A stretch of 64,000 bases of DNA, from contig CAJTVN010000020.1 of NCBI GenBank assembly GCA_910579685.1, positions 1-64,000 of the forward strand, written 5' to 3'. Of this stretch, positions 8,111 through 17,424 are shown in pieces. Source of the stretch: an uncultured Lachnospiraceae bacterium (GTDB lineage Bacteria; Bacillota; Clostridia; Lachnospirales; Lachnospiraceae). Within the stretch, counting starts at the first letter, position 1, and every line of letters starts with the position of its first letter. The notes under the pieces were generated by a model. It was not told the DNA's origin. It saw nothing but the letters and a program-made list of their open reading frames with translations, and made no database searches. A program made the translations under genes and the position numbers.

Positions 8111-8791
8111 ATGGAAATTTTGAAATGTGAGGGAGTGAAGAAGGTATATGGCTCCGGTGGAAATCAGGTGACGGCCCTTAACGGGATTGACCTGTCAGTC
8201 AGCAAAGGGGAATTTGTGGCGATTATGGGGGCATCCGGCTCCGGAAAATCAACCCTGCTGCATATTCTCGGCGGCGTGGATAAGCCCACGGAGGGAAAGG
8301 TTATAATAGACGGAACCGATCTTTCCAGACTGAACCAGACAGAGGCGGCAATTTTCCGGCGCAGGAAAGTGGGGCTTGTATATCAGTTTTATAACCTTAT
8401 CCCGACACTCACGGTGCGGAAGAATATCCTCATGCCTCTTGCACTGGATAAGAAAAAGCCCAATCAGGAATATTTTGAGAAGGTGGTAAATTCCCTTGGT
8501 ATTGCCAAGAGGCTTGACTCTTTGCCGAACCAGTTATCCGGAGGTCAGCAGCAGCGGGCAGCGATTGCGCGTTCCCTGATCTACCGTCCGGCCCTGCTTC
8601 TGGCGGACGAGCCTACCGGGAACCTGGATCAGAAAAATTCCAGAGAGATTATCGACATGCTGAAACTTTCCAACCGTAATCTGGATCAGACTATTTTACT
8701 GATCACTCATGATGAAAAGGTTGCTTTGGAAGCGGAACGTGTTATAACGGTGGAAGACGGACGCATTATCAGCGATGAACGAAGGAGGTGA
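8111..8791 (+). CDS. ABC transporter ATP-binding protein (MacB/LolD-like)
   Basis: A 226-residue ATPase with Walker A GASGSGKST (40-48), signature LSGGQQQRAAIARSL, Walker B LLLADEPTGNLD and H-loop LITHDE. The glutamine-rich signature and GNLD are typical of ATPases that drive FtsX-type mechanotransmission permeases. The ATG at 8111 is chosen because it has an AAAGGAG upstream and gives the usual family N-terminus; an earlier in-frame ATG at 8054 would add residues not seen in the family. The large permease follows 35 bases later. Confidence 0.9.
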   Translation: MEILKCEGVKKVYGSGGNQVTALNGIDLSVSKGEFVAIMGASGSGKSTLLHILGGVDKPTEGKVIIDGTDLSRLNQTEAAIFRRRKVGLVYQFYNLIPTLTVRKNILMPLALDKKKPNQEYFEKVVNSLGIAKRLDSLPNQLSGGQQQRAAIARSLIYRPALLLADEPTGNLDQKNSREIIDMLKLSNRNLDQTILLITHDEKVALEAERVITVEDGRIISDERRR

Positions 8792-8826
8792 AATCGTTGT
8801 CATAAAATGCATGACAACAATCGAAT

Positions 8827-11052
8827 ATGTGGAAAGAGTATTCAGCAGATTATATGAAAAACAACCGTTCCTCCAGCCTGTCCGTCAGGATTGCGGCATT
8901 TATTTCCGCCCTGCTCTTATCTCTGCTGTGCGGGCTGTTTTACAATGCGTGGAAATACGAGGTGGAACGGATTAAGCAGGAGGAAGGCGGCTGGCACAGC
9001 CGGATCTTTGGGGAATTTGCCGAAGAGGATATCGAAACCGTAAAAAATTTTGCAAATGTGAAAGATGTTGCTGTAAATGAAAAAGGTGCTGACAGTGCAG
9101 AAACAGTATTGGATATTTACTTTGATGATATAGGTTCCGTTTTTTCAGACACCCCTCGTATTGCGCGGCGGACAGGAGCCGTACCGGAAAAGATTGTTTA
9201 TCATTATGAACTTCTGGCAATGTACCTGGTCAGGGATTCCAGTGATCAGGCGCCGAGGCTGCTGTTTCCGATGTTTATCCTGATCACGCTTGCGGCATCA
9301 TTCTCACTGATCGTAATCATCCACAATTCCTTTGCGGTATCCATGAACGCACGGATTCATCAGTTTGGTATTTTTTCAAGTATCGGAGCCACACCGAGGC
9401 AGATCCGGACGTGCCTTTTGCAGGAAGCGGCTGCGCTTAGCGCAGTACCGATTATTGTCGGAAATCTGTCAGGGATTGCGGGCAGCATGGGTCTGATACA
9501 ATTGTTAAATATTCTTTTGGAAAGCGATATCCCGGGACGGCATGAAGCGGTACCCGGTTATCATCCGCTGGTACTGGTATTGACATTGCTGATGAGTGTA
9601 CTTACCCTATGGATTTCCGCATGGTTGCCGGCCAGAAAGCTAAGTAAGCTGACACCATTGGAAGCGATCAGAGATACGGGCGAATTACAATTAAAGCGGC
9701 GGAAAAATTCTCCTTTCCTTTCGATGCTGTTCGGAGTGGAAGGGGAGCTGGCCGGCAATGCACTAAAGGCGCAGAGAAAAGCCCTGCGGACGGCATCCTT
9801 ATCTCTGATATCCGCATTTATGGCGTTTGCGGTCATGCAGTGTTTCTTTGCCCTTTCCGGGATCAGCACAAGGGAGACCTATTTTGAACGGTATCAGGGA
9901 GTATGGGATGTCATGGTTACCGTGAAGGATACGGCTGTGGAGGCTTTTGAGGAAACGGACAGGATTCAGGGGATTAATGCATTGGAAAGCGCTATTATAT
10001 ATCAGAAAGCGATGGCGAAGCGGATCATTACGGAGGAAGAAATGAGCGAGGATATGAAATCCTTCGGCGGATTTTCCCTTGCGCCTGGTAATTATGTAAC
10101 ACGGATGGATGGCGGCTTTCTGGTGGATGCGCCGATTATCATACTGGATGATAACAGCTTTCTGGCTTACTGCGAACAGATCGAGGTTACGCCGCAGCTT
10201 GGCGGGGCAGTCGTCTTAAACCAGATCCGGGATGTGACAAATCCGGATTTCAGGCATCCGGATTTTATGCCTTATATAAAGGCGACGGGCTCAGGGGAAA
10301 ACGCCGCAAGTATTTTGAGACAGTCAGGGAATGAAGAAATGACGGCCGAGATACCTGTCCTTGCTTATACGGGAAAAGTCCCTGTTTTAAGGGAGGAATA
10401 CGCAACGCTGAATTATTACGAGCTGGTGCATTTTATTCCGGTATCTTTATGGAAAGAGATCAAGGGACAGATCGGAGGCGTGGAAGAAGACAGTTATATC
10501 CGCATCCAGGGGAAAGAAAATGCGTCATTGGAAGAACTGAACAGGCTTCAGGATGAGATCTGCCAGATTCTGAGCGGGAAATATACCATAGAATCTGAAA
10601 ACCGTATCCAGGAATGCGAGACAAATGATAAGCAGATACAGGGAATGATGGCGATATATGGAGGCTTTTGCATTCTGCTTGCGATCATTGGCATTGGCAA
10701 TGTGTTGGAGAGCACATTGGGATTTGTGCGCCAGAGGAAAAGGGAATTTGCCAGGTATATGTCGATTGGACTGACACCCAGAGAGCTTAAGAAAATGTTC
10801 TGCACGGAGGCATTGGTGGTAGCGGGCAAACCGATTCTGACGGGTCTTCCCCTTGTGATCCTTGTAACATGGTACATGCTGAAAGCAAGTTTTGTTGAAG
10901 TGGGAGAATTTATGTCAGAAGCGCCGTTTGTCCCCATTCTTCTGTTTATACTGGCCGTTCAGGGCTCGGTAGCGCTGGCATATTACTTTGCATGGAGGAA
11001 TGTGCGAAAAATCAGCCTGGCTGAGGTTCTTAAAGATGATACAATGATGTAA
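8827..11052 (+). CDS. FtsX-family ABC transporter permease
   Basis: A 741-residue membrane protein. One helix lies near residues 22-42. Two FtsX-type helical bundles follow: about 145-265, with the IHQFGIFSSIGATPRQIR block, and about 615-735, with a parallel block around YMSIGLTPREL. An outer domain of about 280 residues lies between them, preceded by a helix at about 315. This is the plan of MacB-like efflux or peptide-defence permeases. The start is uncertain. The best ribosome binding site (GGAGGTG at about 8783) lies nearly 40 bases upstream of the ATG used, and the frame there is closed by a stop. A sequencing or natural frameshift near 8810 is possible. Confidence 0.85.
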   Translation: MWKEYSADYMKNNRSSSLSVRIAAFISALLLSLLCGLFYNAWKYEVERIKQEEGGWHSRIFGEFAEEDIETVKNFANVKDVAVNEKGADSAETVLDIYFDDIGSVFSDTPRIARRTGAVPEKIVYHYELLAMYLVRDSSDQAPRLLFPMFILITLAASFSLIVIIHNSFAVSMNARIHQFGIFSSIGATPRQIRTCLLQEAAALSAVPIIVGNLSGIAGSMGLIQLLNILLESDIPGRHEAVPGYHPLVLVLTLLMSVLTLWISAWLPARKLSKLTPLEAIRDTGELQLKRRKNSPFLSMLFGVEGELAGNALKAQRKALRTASLSLISAFMAFAVMQCFFALSGISTRETYFERYQGVWDVMVTVKDTAVEAFEETDRIQGINALESAIIYQKAMAKRIITEEEMSEDMKSFGGFSLAPGNYVTRMDGGFLVDAPIIILDDNSFLAYCEQIEVTPQLGGAVVLNQIRDVTNPDFRHPDFMPYIKATGSGENAASILRQSGNEEMTAEIPVLAYTGKVPVLREEYATLNYYELVHFIPVSLWKEIKGQIGGVEEDSYIRIQGKENASLEELNRLQDEICQILSGKYTIESENRIQECETNDKQIQGMMAIYGGFCILLAIIGIGNVLESTLGFVRQRKREFARYMSIGLTPRELKKMFCTEALVVAGKPILTGLPLVILVTWYMLKASFVEVGEFMSEAPFVPILLFILAVQGSVALAYYFAWRNVRKISLAEVLKDDTMM

Positions 11053-11193
11053 AAACACAAGGTTCCTACAAGCCTGGAAGACTATTTCAAGCGTGTAACG
11101 GGGGGAGGGGATAGCATAAGGATGGTGAGTGTGGTAAAATAGTGTCCTACACAAATTATCGAAGCCGCCTTTGGCGGCGGAATGTGAGGAGAC

Positions 11194-14100
11194 ATGTATA
11201 TAGGAGATCTGCATATTCATTCCAGATATTCCCGGGCCACCAGCAGGGACTGTACGCCGGAGTTTCTGGATCTGTGGGCGAGAAAAAAGGGGATTGACTT
11301 AATCGGAACGGGAGATTTCACCCATCCGGCCTGGCTGGAGGAGCTGAAGGAAAAGCTGGAGCCCGCCCAGGACGGCCTTTACGTGCTGAAAAAGGAATAT
11401 CGCATAGAGGAGGAGGGAGCTGCGGGCAGGACACCCCGGTTTGTGGTAACCGGGGAGATCAGCTCTATCTATAAAAAGGGAGAGCGTGTGAGGAAGGTGC
11501 ACAGCCTTCTGATTCTGCCGGGACTGGAACAGGCGCAGGCCCTGGCGGGGCGGCTTGCGCTGATCGGGAATATTCATTCGGACGGGCGGCCCATACTGGG
11601 GATCCCCTGCCGCAATCTGCTTGAGATCATGCTGGAAACCTGTCCGGAGGGAATCTATGTGCCGGCCCATATTTGGACACCGCATTTCTCCCTGTTCGGC
11701 GCTTTTTCGGGATTTGACGCTATTGAGGAGTGCTTTGAGGATCTGACACCGCATATTCATGCGCTGGAGACGGGACTTTCCTCGGATCCTCCCATGATCT
11801 GGCGGGTAGGCGCACTGGACCGGTTTCAGCTGATCTCCAATTCAGACGCTCACTCTCCGGCCAAGCTGGGGAGGGAGGCCAACCTGTTGGACATAGAGAT
11901 GTCCTATGAGGGGCTTGCCGGGGCGATTCAGGAGGGAAGGGGGCTTGCGGGCACCATTGAATTTTTTCCGGAGGAGGGGAAATACCACTTTGACGGACAC
12001 AGAAAATGCGGATTGTGTATCAGTCCGCAGGAGACGATGCGGTATGGAAACAAATGCCCGGTATGCGGGAAAAAGATTACCATCGGCGTTCTGAACCGGA
12101 TCGAGCAGCTTGCGGATGCGGACCGGGAAGAGGGCTTTGTCCTGCCCTCGGGACGCCCCTTTGAGAGTCTGGTTCCTCTTCCGGAGGTGATCGGAGCCTC
12201 CATGGGAATTTCGTCTGCGGGAAAAAAGGCAGCACAGAAGTACGAGAGCATGCTGAAGGCTCTGGGACCGGAGTTCTCTATTTTGCGGGAGATTCCCATC
12301 GAGGATATCAGGAAGGCGGCAGGCCCGCTGATGGCGGAGGGAATCGACAGGCTGCGCCGGGGAGAGGTGGAGCGGACACCCGGCTTTGACGGGGAATACG
12401 GAAGGATCGGCCTTTTGAGCGATGAGGATATCAGCCGCCTTCAGGGACAGATGTCCTTCTTTACGAAGGAGGAGCTGCAGGAGGCGGAAAAGGGGCGGAA
12501 GCTGACGGATCCGCAGGCTGATACGGATTTGTCCGGAGCGGAAAGCGGGCAAAAGGAGAAATCGGGGGAGCGTCCGGAGGCTGAACAGAAACCGGCCGGG
12601 CAGCAGGAGGAGCCGTCCCGGGGCTTGAATGAGAGACAGAGAGAGGCGGTGGAGACAGCCTCTCGCGCGGTGGCGGTTATCGCCGGCCCGGGTGCGGGAA
12701 AGACCAGGACGCTGATTGCCAGGCTGAATTATCTGCTGGAGGAGAGAAAAATTTCACCGGAGGAGATCACGGCCGTGACCTTTACCAATAAGGCGGCGCA
12801 GGAAATGCGAGAGAGGATGACCGGACAGGGGCACGGTGCAAAGAGTCGGAGAAAGGCCGAGGGGTCAGGCGTTTGGATCGGAACCTTTCACGCAATCTGC
12901 AGCCGTTTTCTGCAGGAGGCGGGGATCTCCTTTGTGGTGGCGGATGAGGGGCTTCAGACGGAGCTGGCCCGGAAGGCCCTTGGCGAATTTGAGAAGAAGG
13001 ATTCCCCTGCACGGTTCCTGCGGGAGCTCTCCCGGGTGAAGAACGGACTTACGCAGAAACCGGGCGGGAAAGAGGAAAGCGCTGATGACAGGCAGGAGAA
13101 GGACACCGGTGAAACGAACAGACGTGTATATGAATATTACCAGAGGCTTCTGCGGGAGGCCGGGGCTCTTGATTATGACGATCTTCTGCTGGAAACCTTA
13201 AGGATCCTGGAAAAGATGCCGAAGGAAGCGACGTGCAGGCGCCGGTTTTCCTTTCTGCTCATTGACGAGTTTCAGGATATTAACCCTCTTCAGTACCGGC
13301 TTATGACACAGTGGGGACAGGACGGGAGGGAGCTGTTCGTAATCGGGGATCCGGATCAGTCCATCTATGGCTTCCGGGGCTGCGACCCTAAGGTTTTTGC
13401 CCGGCTTTCCGGAGAGTACCCGGAGCTTGTGACCATACGCCTTGAGGAGAATTACCGCAGTGCGCCGGCGATTCTGCGCTCTGCCCTGTCAGTGATCTCT
13501 CATAACGAGGGAGAGGAGCGGAGAATGCAGGCCAAGGGCCGCGGCGTTCTTCCCGTGCGCATTGTCAGTACGGAGGATGAGCGCAGGGAGGCGATCTTTA
13601 TCTGCAAGGAAATTGCACGCCAGATCGGAGGCATTGACATGCTGGATACGGACGAGAACGGGGCAGGAGAGGAGCGCGCGGTCAGGGGCTTTTCGGATAT
13701 TGCGGTGCTCTACCGGACTCACAGGCAGGCGGCTTTGCTGGAAAAATGCCTGCGGCAGGAGGGAATTCCATATGTGGTGGCAGGCCGGGAGGATTTCCTG
13801 ACACACAGACAGGTGCGCACCGCCCTGTACTTTTTCCGGTATCTTGTGCATGACCGGGAGGAAGCGGAGGAAAAGCTGTGCCGCAGGCTTCTGGATCCTC
13901 TTTTGGGAGAGGCGAAGGAGGAATGCTTTTCCCAGCTTGCGGATAAATACCGGAAAAAGCTTAAGAAAACCCGTCCGGTAAAGCTTCTTACACAGTGGGC
14001 CGATGAATTTTCCCTGCAGAATGAGGAGGCCATGAAAAAGCTTGCCGATATGTCAGTGCTCTATCCTGACATGGAAGATTTTCTTCACACGCTCGTCTTT

Positions 14101-14463
14101 GGAGAGGATGGGGATGTGAAGAGAAGCGGGGGCAGAAAGTTTACGGCGGATGCGGTGACGCTGATGACGCTTCACGGCTCCAAGGGGCTGGAATTTCCGG
14201 TGGTATTTTTACACGGGATGGATAAGGGAAGACTCCCTCTGGAATTTGGGGACAGGAATGCGGATTTGGAGGAAGAACGCCGCCTTTGCTATGTGGGAAT
14301 GACCAGGGCAAAGGAGGAGCTGATTCTGGTCTGCGGGGAGGAATCCTCCCGCTTTCTGGAGGAGCTGCCGCAGGAGGGCATAAGGCATGAGAGGGCGCAG
14401 AAAACGCAGGATGAGCCCCGGGCAGTTCAGCTGAGTCTGTTTGACATCATGGGAAAATCATAA
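11194..14463 (+). CDS. Endonuclease Q-like PHP domain fused to UvrD-type DNA helicase
   Basis: A 1089-residue fusion. Residues 1 to about 400 resemble endonuclease Q: metal-binding GDLHIHSRYS, LIGTGDFTHP, SNSDAHSP and a Cys4 zinc site (C272, C275, C288, C291). After a charged linker, residues about 478-1070 form a superfamily 1A helicase with Walker A at G500-T504, motif II LLIDEFQD (D691, E692), GDPDQSIYGFRG, EENYRS, TLHGSKGLEFPVVF and YVGMTRAKEEL. EndoQ nicks 5' of deaminated bases, so the protein probably couples lesion incision to strand removal. Two possible sliding-clamp motifs are visible: QMSFF (419-423) between the domains and QLSLFD (1079-1084) near the C-terminus. A related architecture may exist in other Clostridia; I cannot check. 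Confidence 0.88.
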   Translation: MYIGDLHIHSRYSRATSRDCTPEFLDLWARKKGIDLIGTGDFTHPAWLEELKEKLEPAQDGLYVLKKEYRIEEEGAAGRTPRFVVTGEISSIYKKGERVRKVHSLLILPGLEQAQALAGRLALIGNIHSDGRPILGIPCRNLLEIMLETCPEGIYVPAHIWTPHFSLFGAFSGFDAIEECFEDLTPHIHALETGLSSDPPMIWRVGALDRFQLISNSDAHSPAKLGREANLLDIEMSYEGLAGAIQEGRGLAGTIEFFPEEGKYHFDGHRKCGLCISPQETMRYGNKCPVCGKKITIGVLNRIEQLADADREEGFVLPSGRPFESLVPLPEVIGASMGISSAGKKAAQKYESMLKALGPEFSILREIPIEDIRKAAGPLMAEGIDRLRRGEVERTPGFDGEYGRIGLLSDEDISRLQGQMSFFTKEELQEAEKGRKLTDPQADTDLSGAESGQKEKSGERPEAEQKPAGQQEEPSRGLNERQREAVETASRAVAVIAGPGAGKTRTLIARLNYLLEERKISPEEITAVTFTNKAAQEMRERMTGQGHGAKSRRKAEGSGVWIGTFHAICSRFLQEAGISFVVADEGLQTELARKALGEFEKKDSPARFLRELSRVKNGLTQKPGGKEESADDRQEKDTGETNRRVYEYYQRLLREAGALDYDDLLLETLRILEKMPKEATCRRRFSFLLIDEFQDINPLQYRLMTQWGQDGRELFVIGDPDQSIYGFRGCDPKVFARLSGEYPELVTIRLEENYRSAPAILRSALSVISHNEGEERRMQAKGRGVLPVRIVSTEDERREAIFICKEIARQIGGIDMLDTDENGAGEERAVRGFSDIAVLYRTHRQAALLEKCLRQEGIPYVVAGREDFLTHRQVRTALYFFRYLVHDREEAEEKLCRRLLDPLLGEAKEECFSQLADKYRKKLKKTRPVKLLTQWADEFSLQNEEAMKKLADMSVLYPDMEDFLHTLVFGEDGDVKRSGGRKFTADAVTLMTLHGSKGLEFPVVFLHGMDKGRLPLEFGDRNADLEEERRLCYVGMTRAKEELILVCGEESSRFLEELPQEGIRHERAQKTQDEPRAVQLSLFDIMGKS

Positions 14464-14486
14464 AAATCAGTGGGGAGAGGACTGAA

Positions 14487-15179
14487 ATGTACCGTATTTT
14501 ACTGGTGGAGGATGACGGCACTATATGTGAGCGGATTTCAAATCATCTGCAAAGGTGGGGCTATGAGGTGGAGAGTGTGAAGGACTTTGGAAATGTTCTG
14601 GCGGATTTTGCCAGATTTAACCCGCAGCTCGTGCTGATGGATATCGGACTGCCCTTTTACAACGGTTATTACTGGTGCGGGGAAATCCGAAAGATTTCCC
14701 AGGTTCCGATCCTCTTCATTTCCTCCGCATCGGACAACATGAATATTGTGATGGCGGTGAACATGGGAGGGGACGACTTTGTGGCAAAGCCATTTGACCT
14801 TGACGTGCTCTCGGCGAAGATCCAGGCGATTCTTCGCAGGGCCTACTCCTTTCAGGGCCAGGCTTCCGTGCTGGAATATCAGGGAATCGTACTGAATCTG
14901 GCGGATATGTCCCTGCTTTATCAGGGAAAGCGAAGCGGGCTGTCCAAAAATGAGTTCCGGATTCTGCAGATCCTTTTTGAAAACGCCGGAAATACAGTGA
15001 CAAGGGAGAGTATTATGAAGCGGCTCTGGGACAATGAGTGCTTTGTGGACGACAATACTCTGACGGTGAACGTCAACCGTCTGAGAAAATCACTGGAGGA
15101 CAACGGGTTAAAAGACCTGATCCAGACAAAAAAGGGAGTGGGCTACCAGCTCTTGCGGCAGGAACAGAAAGGCGGCTGA
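14487..15179 (+). CDS. Bce-type response regulator (OmpR family)
   Basis: A 230-residue regulator. The receiver has E8-D9-D10, phospho-site D52 in LVLMDIGLPFYNGYYWC, SS at the switch position and K in FVAKPFDLD. The winged-helix domain occupies about 128-228 and ends in KKGVGYQLL. The GLPFYNGYYWC segment is characteristic of BceR-like regulators, which act with FtsX-type peptide-defence transporters such as the one at 16638-19422. It starts 23 bases after the helicase gene and its stop is two bases before the kinase start. Confidence 0.92.
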   Translation: MYRILLVEDDGTICERISNHLQRWGYEVESVKDFGNVLADFARFNPQLVLMDIGLPFYNGYYWCGEIRKISQVPILFISSASDNMNIVMAVNMGGDDFVAKPFDLDVLSAKIQAILRRAYSFQGQASVLEYQGIVLNLADMSLLYQGKRSGLSKNEFRILQILFENAGNTVTRESIMKRLWDNECFVDDNTLTVNVNRLRKSLEDNGLKDLIQTKKGVGYQLLRQEQKGG

Positions 15180-15181
15180 AC

Positions 15182-16222
15182 GTGAAGCGATACGGAGAGG
15201 GAATAAATTTGAGGAATGCGGAGATGGAGATAGCCGTATCCTGGCTGAGGGAACATGTGAAAGGTGCGGCGATATACGGACTGATCACGCTCATCCTGTT
15301 TGGAATTGCCGGGCTGTACGGTTATGGAGCTTCTGTAAAAAATATGTTCTACGGAGTGGTTCTGATCGCTTTTTTCGGGATCTGCTATGGGATCTGGGGA
15401 TATGCCGGGTACAGGGCAAAGTGTATTGTGCTCATGGATCTGGCGCAAAAGAGCGGGGAGAGGGCGGATGCTCTTTTTGAGGCAAAGACATATCAGGAGA
15501 AGCTTTACCAGGATATTATCCGGGTGCAGGAGGAGGAAATGCGCCGGATTGTGTCGGAATATGATGAGAAAAAGCAGGATATGGCGGACTATTATACCAT
15601 GTGGATTCATCAGATCAAGACACCCATTGCGGCGATGAAGCTTCTGCTTGCGGAGGGGGATCCCGCCTGCCGGGAGCTCTTTAAGGTAGAGCAGTATGCG
15701 CAGATGGCTCTTGGCTATGCCAGGCTTGAGAGCCTGTCGGCTGATTTGCTTTTTAAGACACAGGATATATATACTGTCATAAAGCAGGCCGTCAAAAAGT
15801 ATTCGATTCTGTTTATCGGGAGCGGGCTGTCTTTTAATCTGGAGGAATTTTCGTGTCAGGCCGTGACGGACGAGAAATGGATTTCGCTGGTGATCGAGCA
15901 GCTTTTGTCCAATGCTCTGAAATACACCACAAGCGGCGGAATCCGGATCAGGGGGCTGGACAGGGACGGGAAGGGGACAAACGCACAGGCCGTTTACGTG
16001 GTGATCGAGGACGACGGGATCGGGATTCGCAAGGAGGATCTTCCCAGAATCTTTGAGAGAGGGTTTACCGGCTACAACGGCCGGTATGACAGGAAATCCA
16101 CGGGGATCGGCCTTTATCTGTGCAGGCAGATCATGGAAAGACTGGGCCACACCATTCGGGCGGAGTCAGAAATCGGTGTGGGGACAAGGGTCACGCTGGG
16201 ATTTTTACAGGATTCAATGTGA
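15182..16222 (+). CDS. Bce-type (intramembrane-sensing) histidine kinase
   Basis: A 346-residue kinase in the BceS style. There are two adjacent membrane helices (about 27-46 and 53-70) and almost no outer loop, so it cannot bind a ligand outside and relies on the partner transporter as sensor. Phospho-acceptor H143 lies in WIHQIKTPIAAMK. The ATPase domain shows the N-box EQLLSNALKY, G1 EDDGIGI and G2 STGIGLYL. The GTG at 15182 is used because it follows the regulator stop by two bases. A TTG at 15209 with GGAGAGGG upstream is an equally good start. Confidence 0.88.
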   Translation: MKRYGEGINLRNAEMEIAVSWLREHVKGAAIYGLITLILFGIAGLYGYGASVKNMFYGVVLIAFFGICYGIWGYAGYRAKCIVLMDLAQKSGERADALFEAKTYQEKLYQDIIRVQEEEMRRIVSEYDEKKQDMADYYTMWIHQIKTPIAAMKLLLAEGDPACRELFKVEQYAQMALGYARLESLSADLLFKTQDIYTVIKQAVKKYSILFIGSGLSFNLEEFSCQAVTDEKWISLVIEQLLSNALKYTTSGGIRIRGLDRDGKGTNAQAVYVVIEDDGIGIRKEDLPRIFERGFTGYNGRYDRKSTGIGLYLCRQIMERLGHTIRAESEIGVGTRVTLGFLQDSM

Positions 16223-16306
16223 CAAAAGTGTAAGGTTGGGAGAGGGAAATGTAAGCCGGATCAATGGCAGGACATTTCCTTTTGCTTTATGATGGAGACA
16301 GATGAG

Positions 16307-16604
16307 GATTTGCGTGTCAAATGGGTTGTCCGTAAGATATCCTGGCAGATTTCCCCAAATGCTCTCTTGTGCCAGCAGCGTAAATGGATTTTCTAAATAT
16401 TCCGAGCGGGCAGTGGCGCAGGACGCAATCGCCCGAATTCGCCATCCTGGCTCAAAACGGGCTTTTCGTGACATCCATGTCCCGAAATTGCTGTCTTTTG
16501 AACGGAATATTAAGAAAATCTCATTTACTTCGCAAGGCAGCTTCGAGAGCATTTGGGGAAATCTGCCAGGACACTTTACGGAAGCGTCATTTGACAGGCA
16601 AATC
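16307..16604. mobile_element. 298-bp palindromic (MITE-like) element
   Basis: The 415-base gap between the kinase and the ATPase gene is mostly one imperfect palindrome. The outer arms begin GATTTGC (16307) and end GCAAATC (16604). Within them a 27-base block is perfectly repeated in inverse orientation (16340-16366 and 16545-16571). Further matching blocks include GTCAAATG/CATTTGAC near the tips and TAAATG with ATTTTCT and ATATTCCG further in. No long coding frame is present. Long near-complete palindromy without genes fits a MITE or another non-autonomous repeat. It splits the regulator/kinase pair from its transporter. Confidence 0.75.
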
Positions 16605-16637
16605 GAATCAGGCAACTAGAAAGGAAGGACAGATAAA

Positions 16638-17423
16638 ATGGCACTTTTGGAAGTGAAGAATGTAAAAAAGGTATATACTACCCGGTTTGGCTCCGTGAAG
16701 GTTCAGGCGCTTAGGGATGTGAATTTTTCGGTTGAGGAAGGGGAATATGTGGCGATCATGGGAGAATCCGGCTCCGGGAAGACGACGCTCTTAAATATCC
16801 TGGCTTCCCTGGATAAGGCGACCAGCGGACAGGTCTTTTTGAAGGGAAGGGATCTGGCATCGGTAAAGGCCAGGGAGCTGTGCACCTTCAGGAGGGAGCA
16901 TCTGGGATTTGTGTTTCAGGATTTCAATCTTCTGGATACGCTCTCCCTGAGGGACAATATTTTCCTGCCGCTGGTGCTCTCCGGTGCGGATTACAGGGAG
17001 ATGGAAAAGAGGGTTCTGCCTCTGGCAAAGAAGCTTGGCATTCTGGAGATTCTGGAAAAGTACCCTTACGAGGTTTCCGGCGGGCAGAAGCAGCGTGTGG
17101 CGGCCTGCCGGGCGCTGATCACGCAGCCGGACATCGTTCTTGCGGACGAGCCCACGGGAGCTCTGGATTCCCGGGCTTCCAGGAAGCTTCTCGGCCTGTT
17201 TCAGGAGATCAATGAGGAGGGGCAGACCATTCTTATGGTGACACACAGTATTCAGGCGGCCAGTCATGCGGCCCGGGTGCTTTTCATCAAGGACGGAAGC
17301 GTGTTTCATCAGATTTACAGAGGAAATCAGAGCAAGGATGCCATGTACAAAATGATTGCGGACACCCTCACGGTTCTGCAGTCAGAGCATGAGGCTGGAG
17401 AAGAGGAAAGACAGGAGGCTTGA
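16638..17423 (+). CDS. Bce-type ABC transporter ATP-binding protein (BceA-like)
   Basis: A 261-residue ATPase with Walker A GESGSGKTT (42-50), Q-loop FQDFNLLD, signature VSGGQKQRVAACRAL, Walker B VLADEPTGALDS and H-loop MVTHS. The FQDFNLLDT and ADEPTGALDSR blocks are typical of BceA-type ATPases. AAAGGAAGG precedes the ATG. The stop is one base before the permease start. With the permease it should free lipid-linked cell-wall precursors from bound peptide antibiotics and signal to the kinase. Confidence 0.92.
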   Translation: MALLEVKNVKKVYTTRFGSVKVQALRDVNFSVEEGEYVAIMGESGSGKTTLLNILASLDKATSGQVFLKGRDLASVKARELCTFRREHLGFVFQDFNLLDTLSLRDNIFLPLVLSGADYREMEKRVLPLAKKLGILEILEKYPYEVSGGQKQRVAACRALITQPDIVLADEPTGALDSRASRKLLGLFQEINEEGQTILMVTHSIQAASHAARVLFIKDGSVFHQIYRGNQSKDAMYKMIADTLTVLQSEHEAGEEERQEA

Positions 17424-17424
17424 G

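Noticed and set aside
8775..8975. 66-residue open frame between the ATPase and the permease
   Set aside because: It overlaps the permease start in another frame and has no recognisable product, although a frameshift at the permease start remains possible.
16302..16619. Open frames of 90-130 residues on both strands within the palindromic element
   Set aside because: They follow from the palindromic sequence, encode nothing recognisable and have no ribosome binding site.
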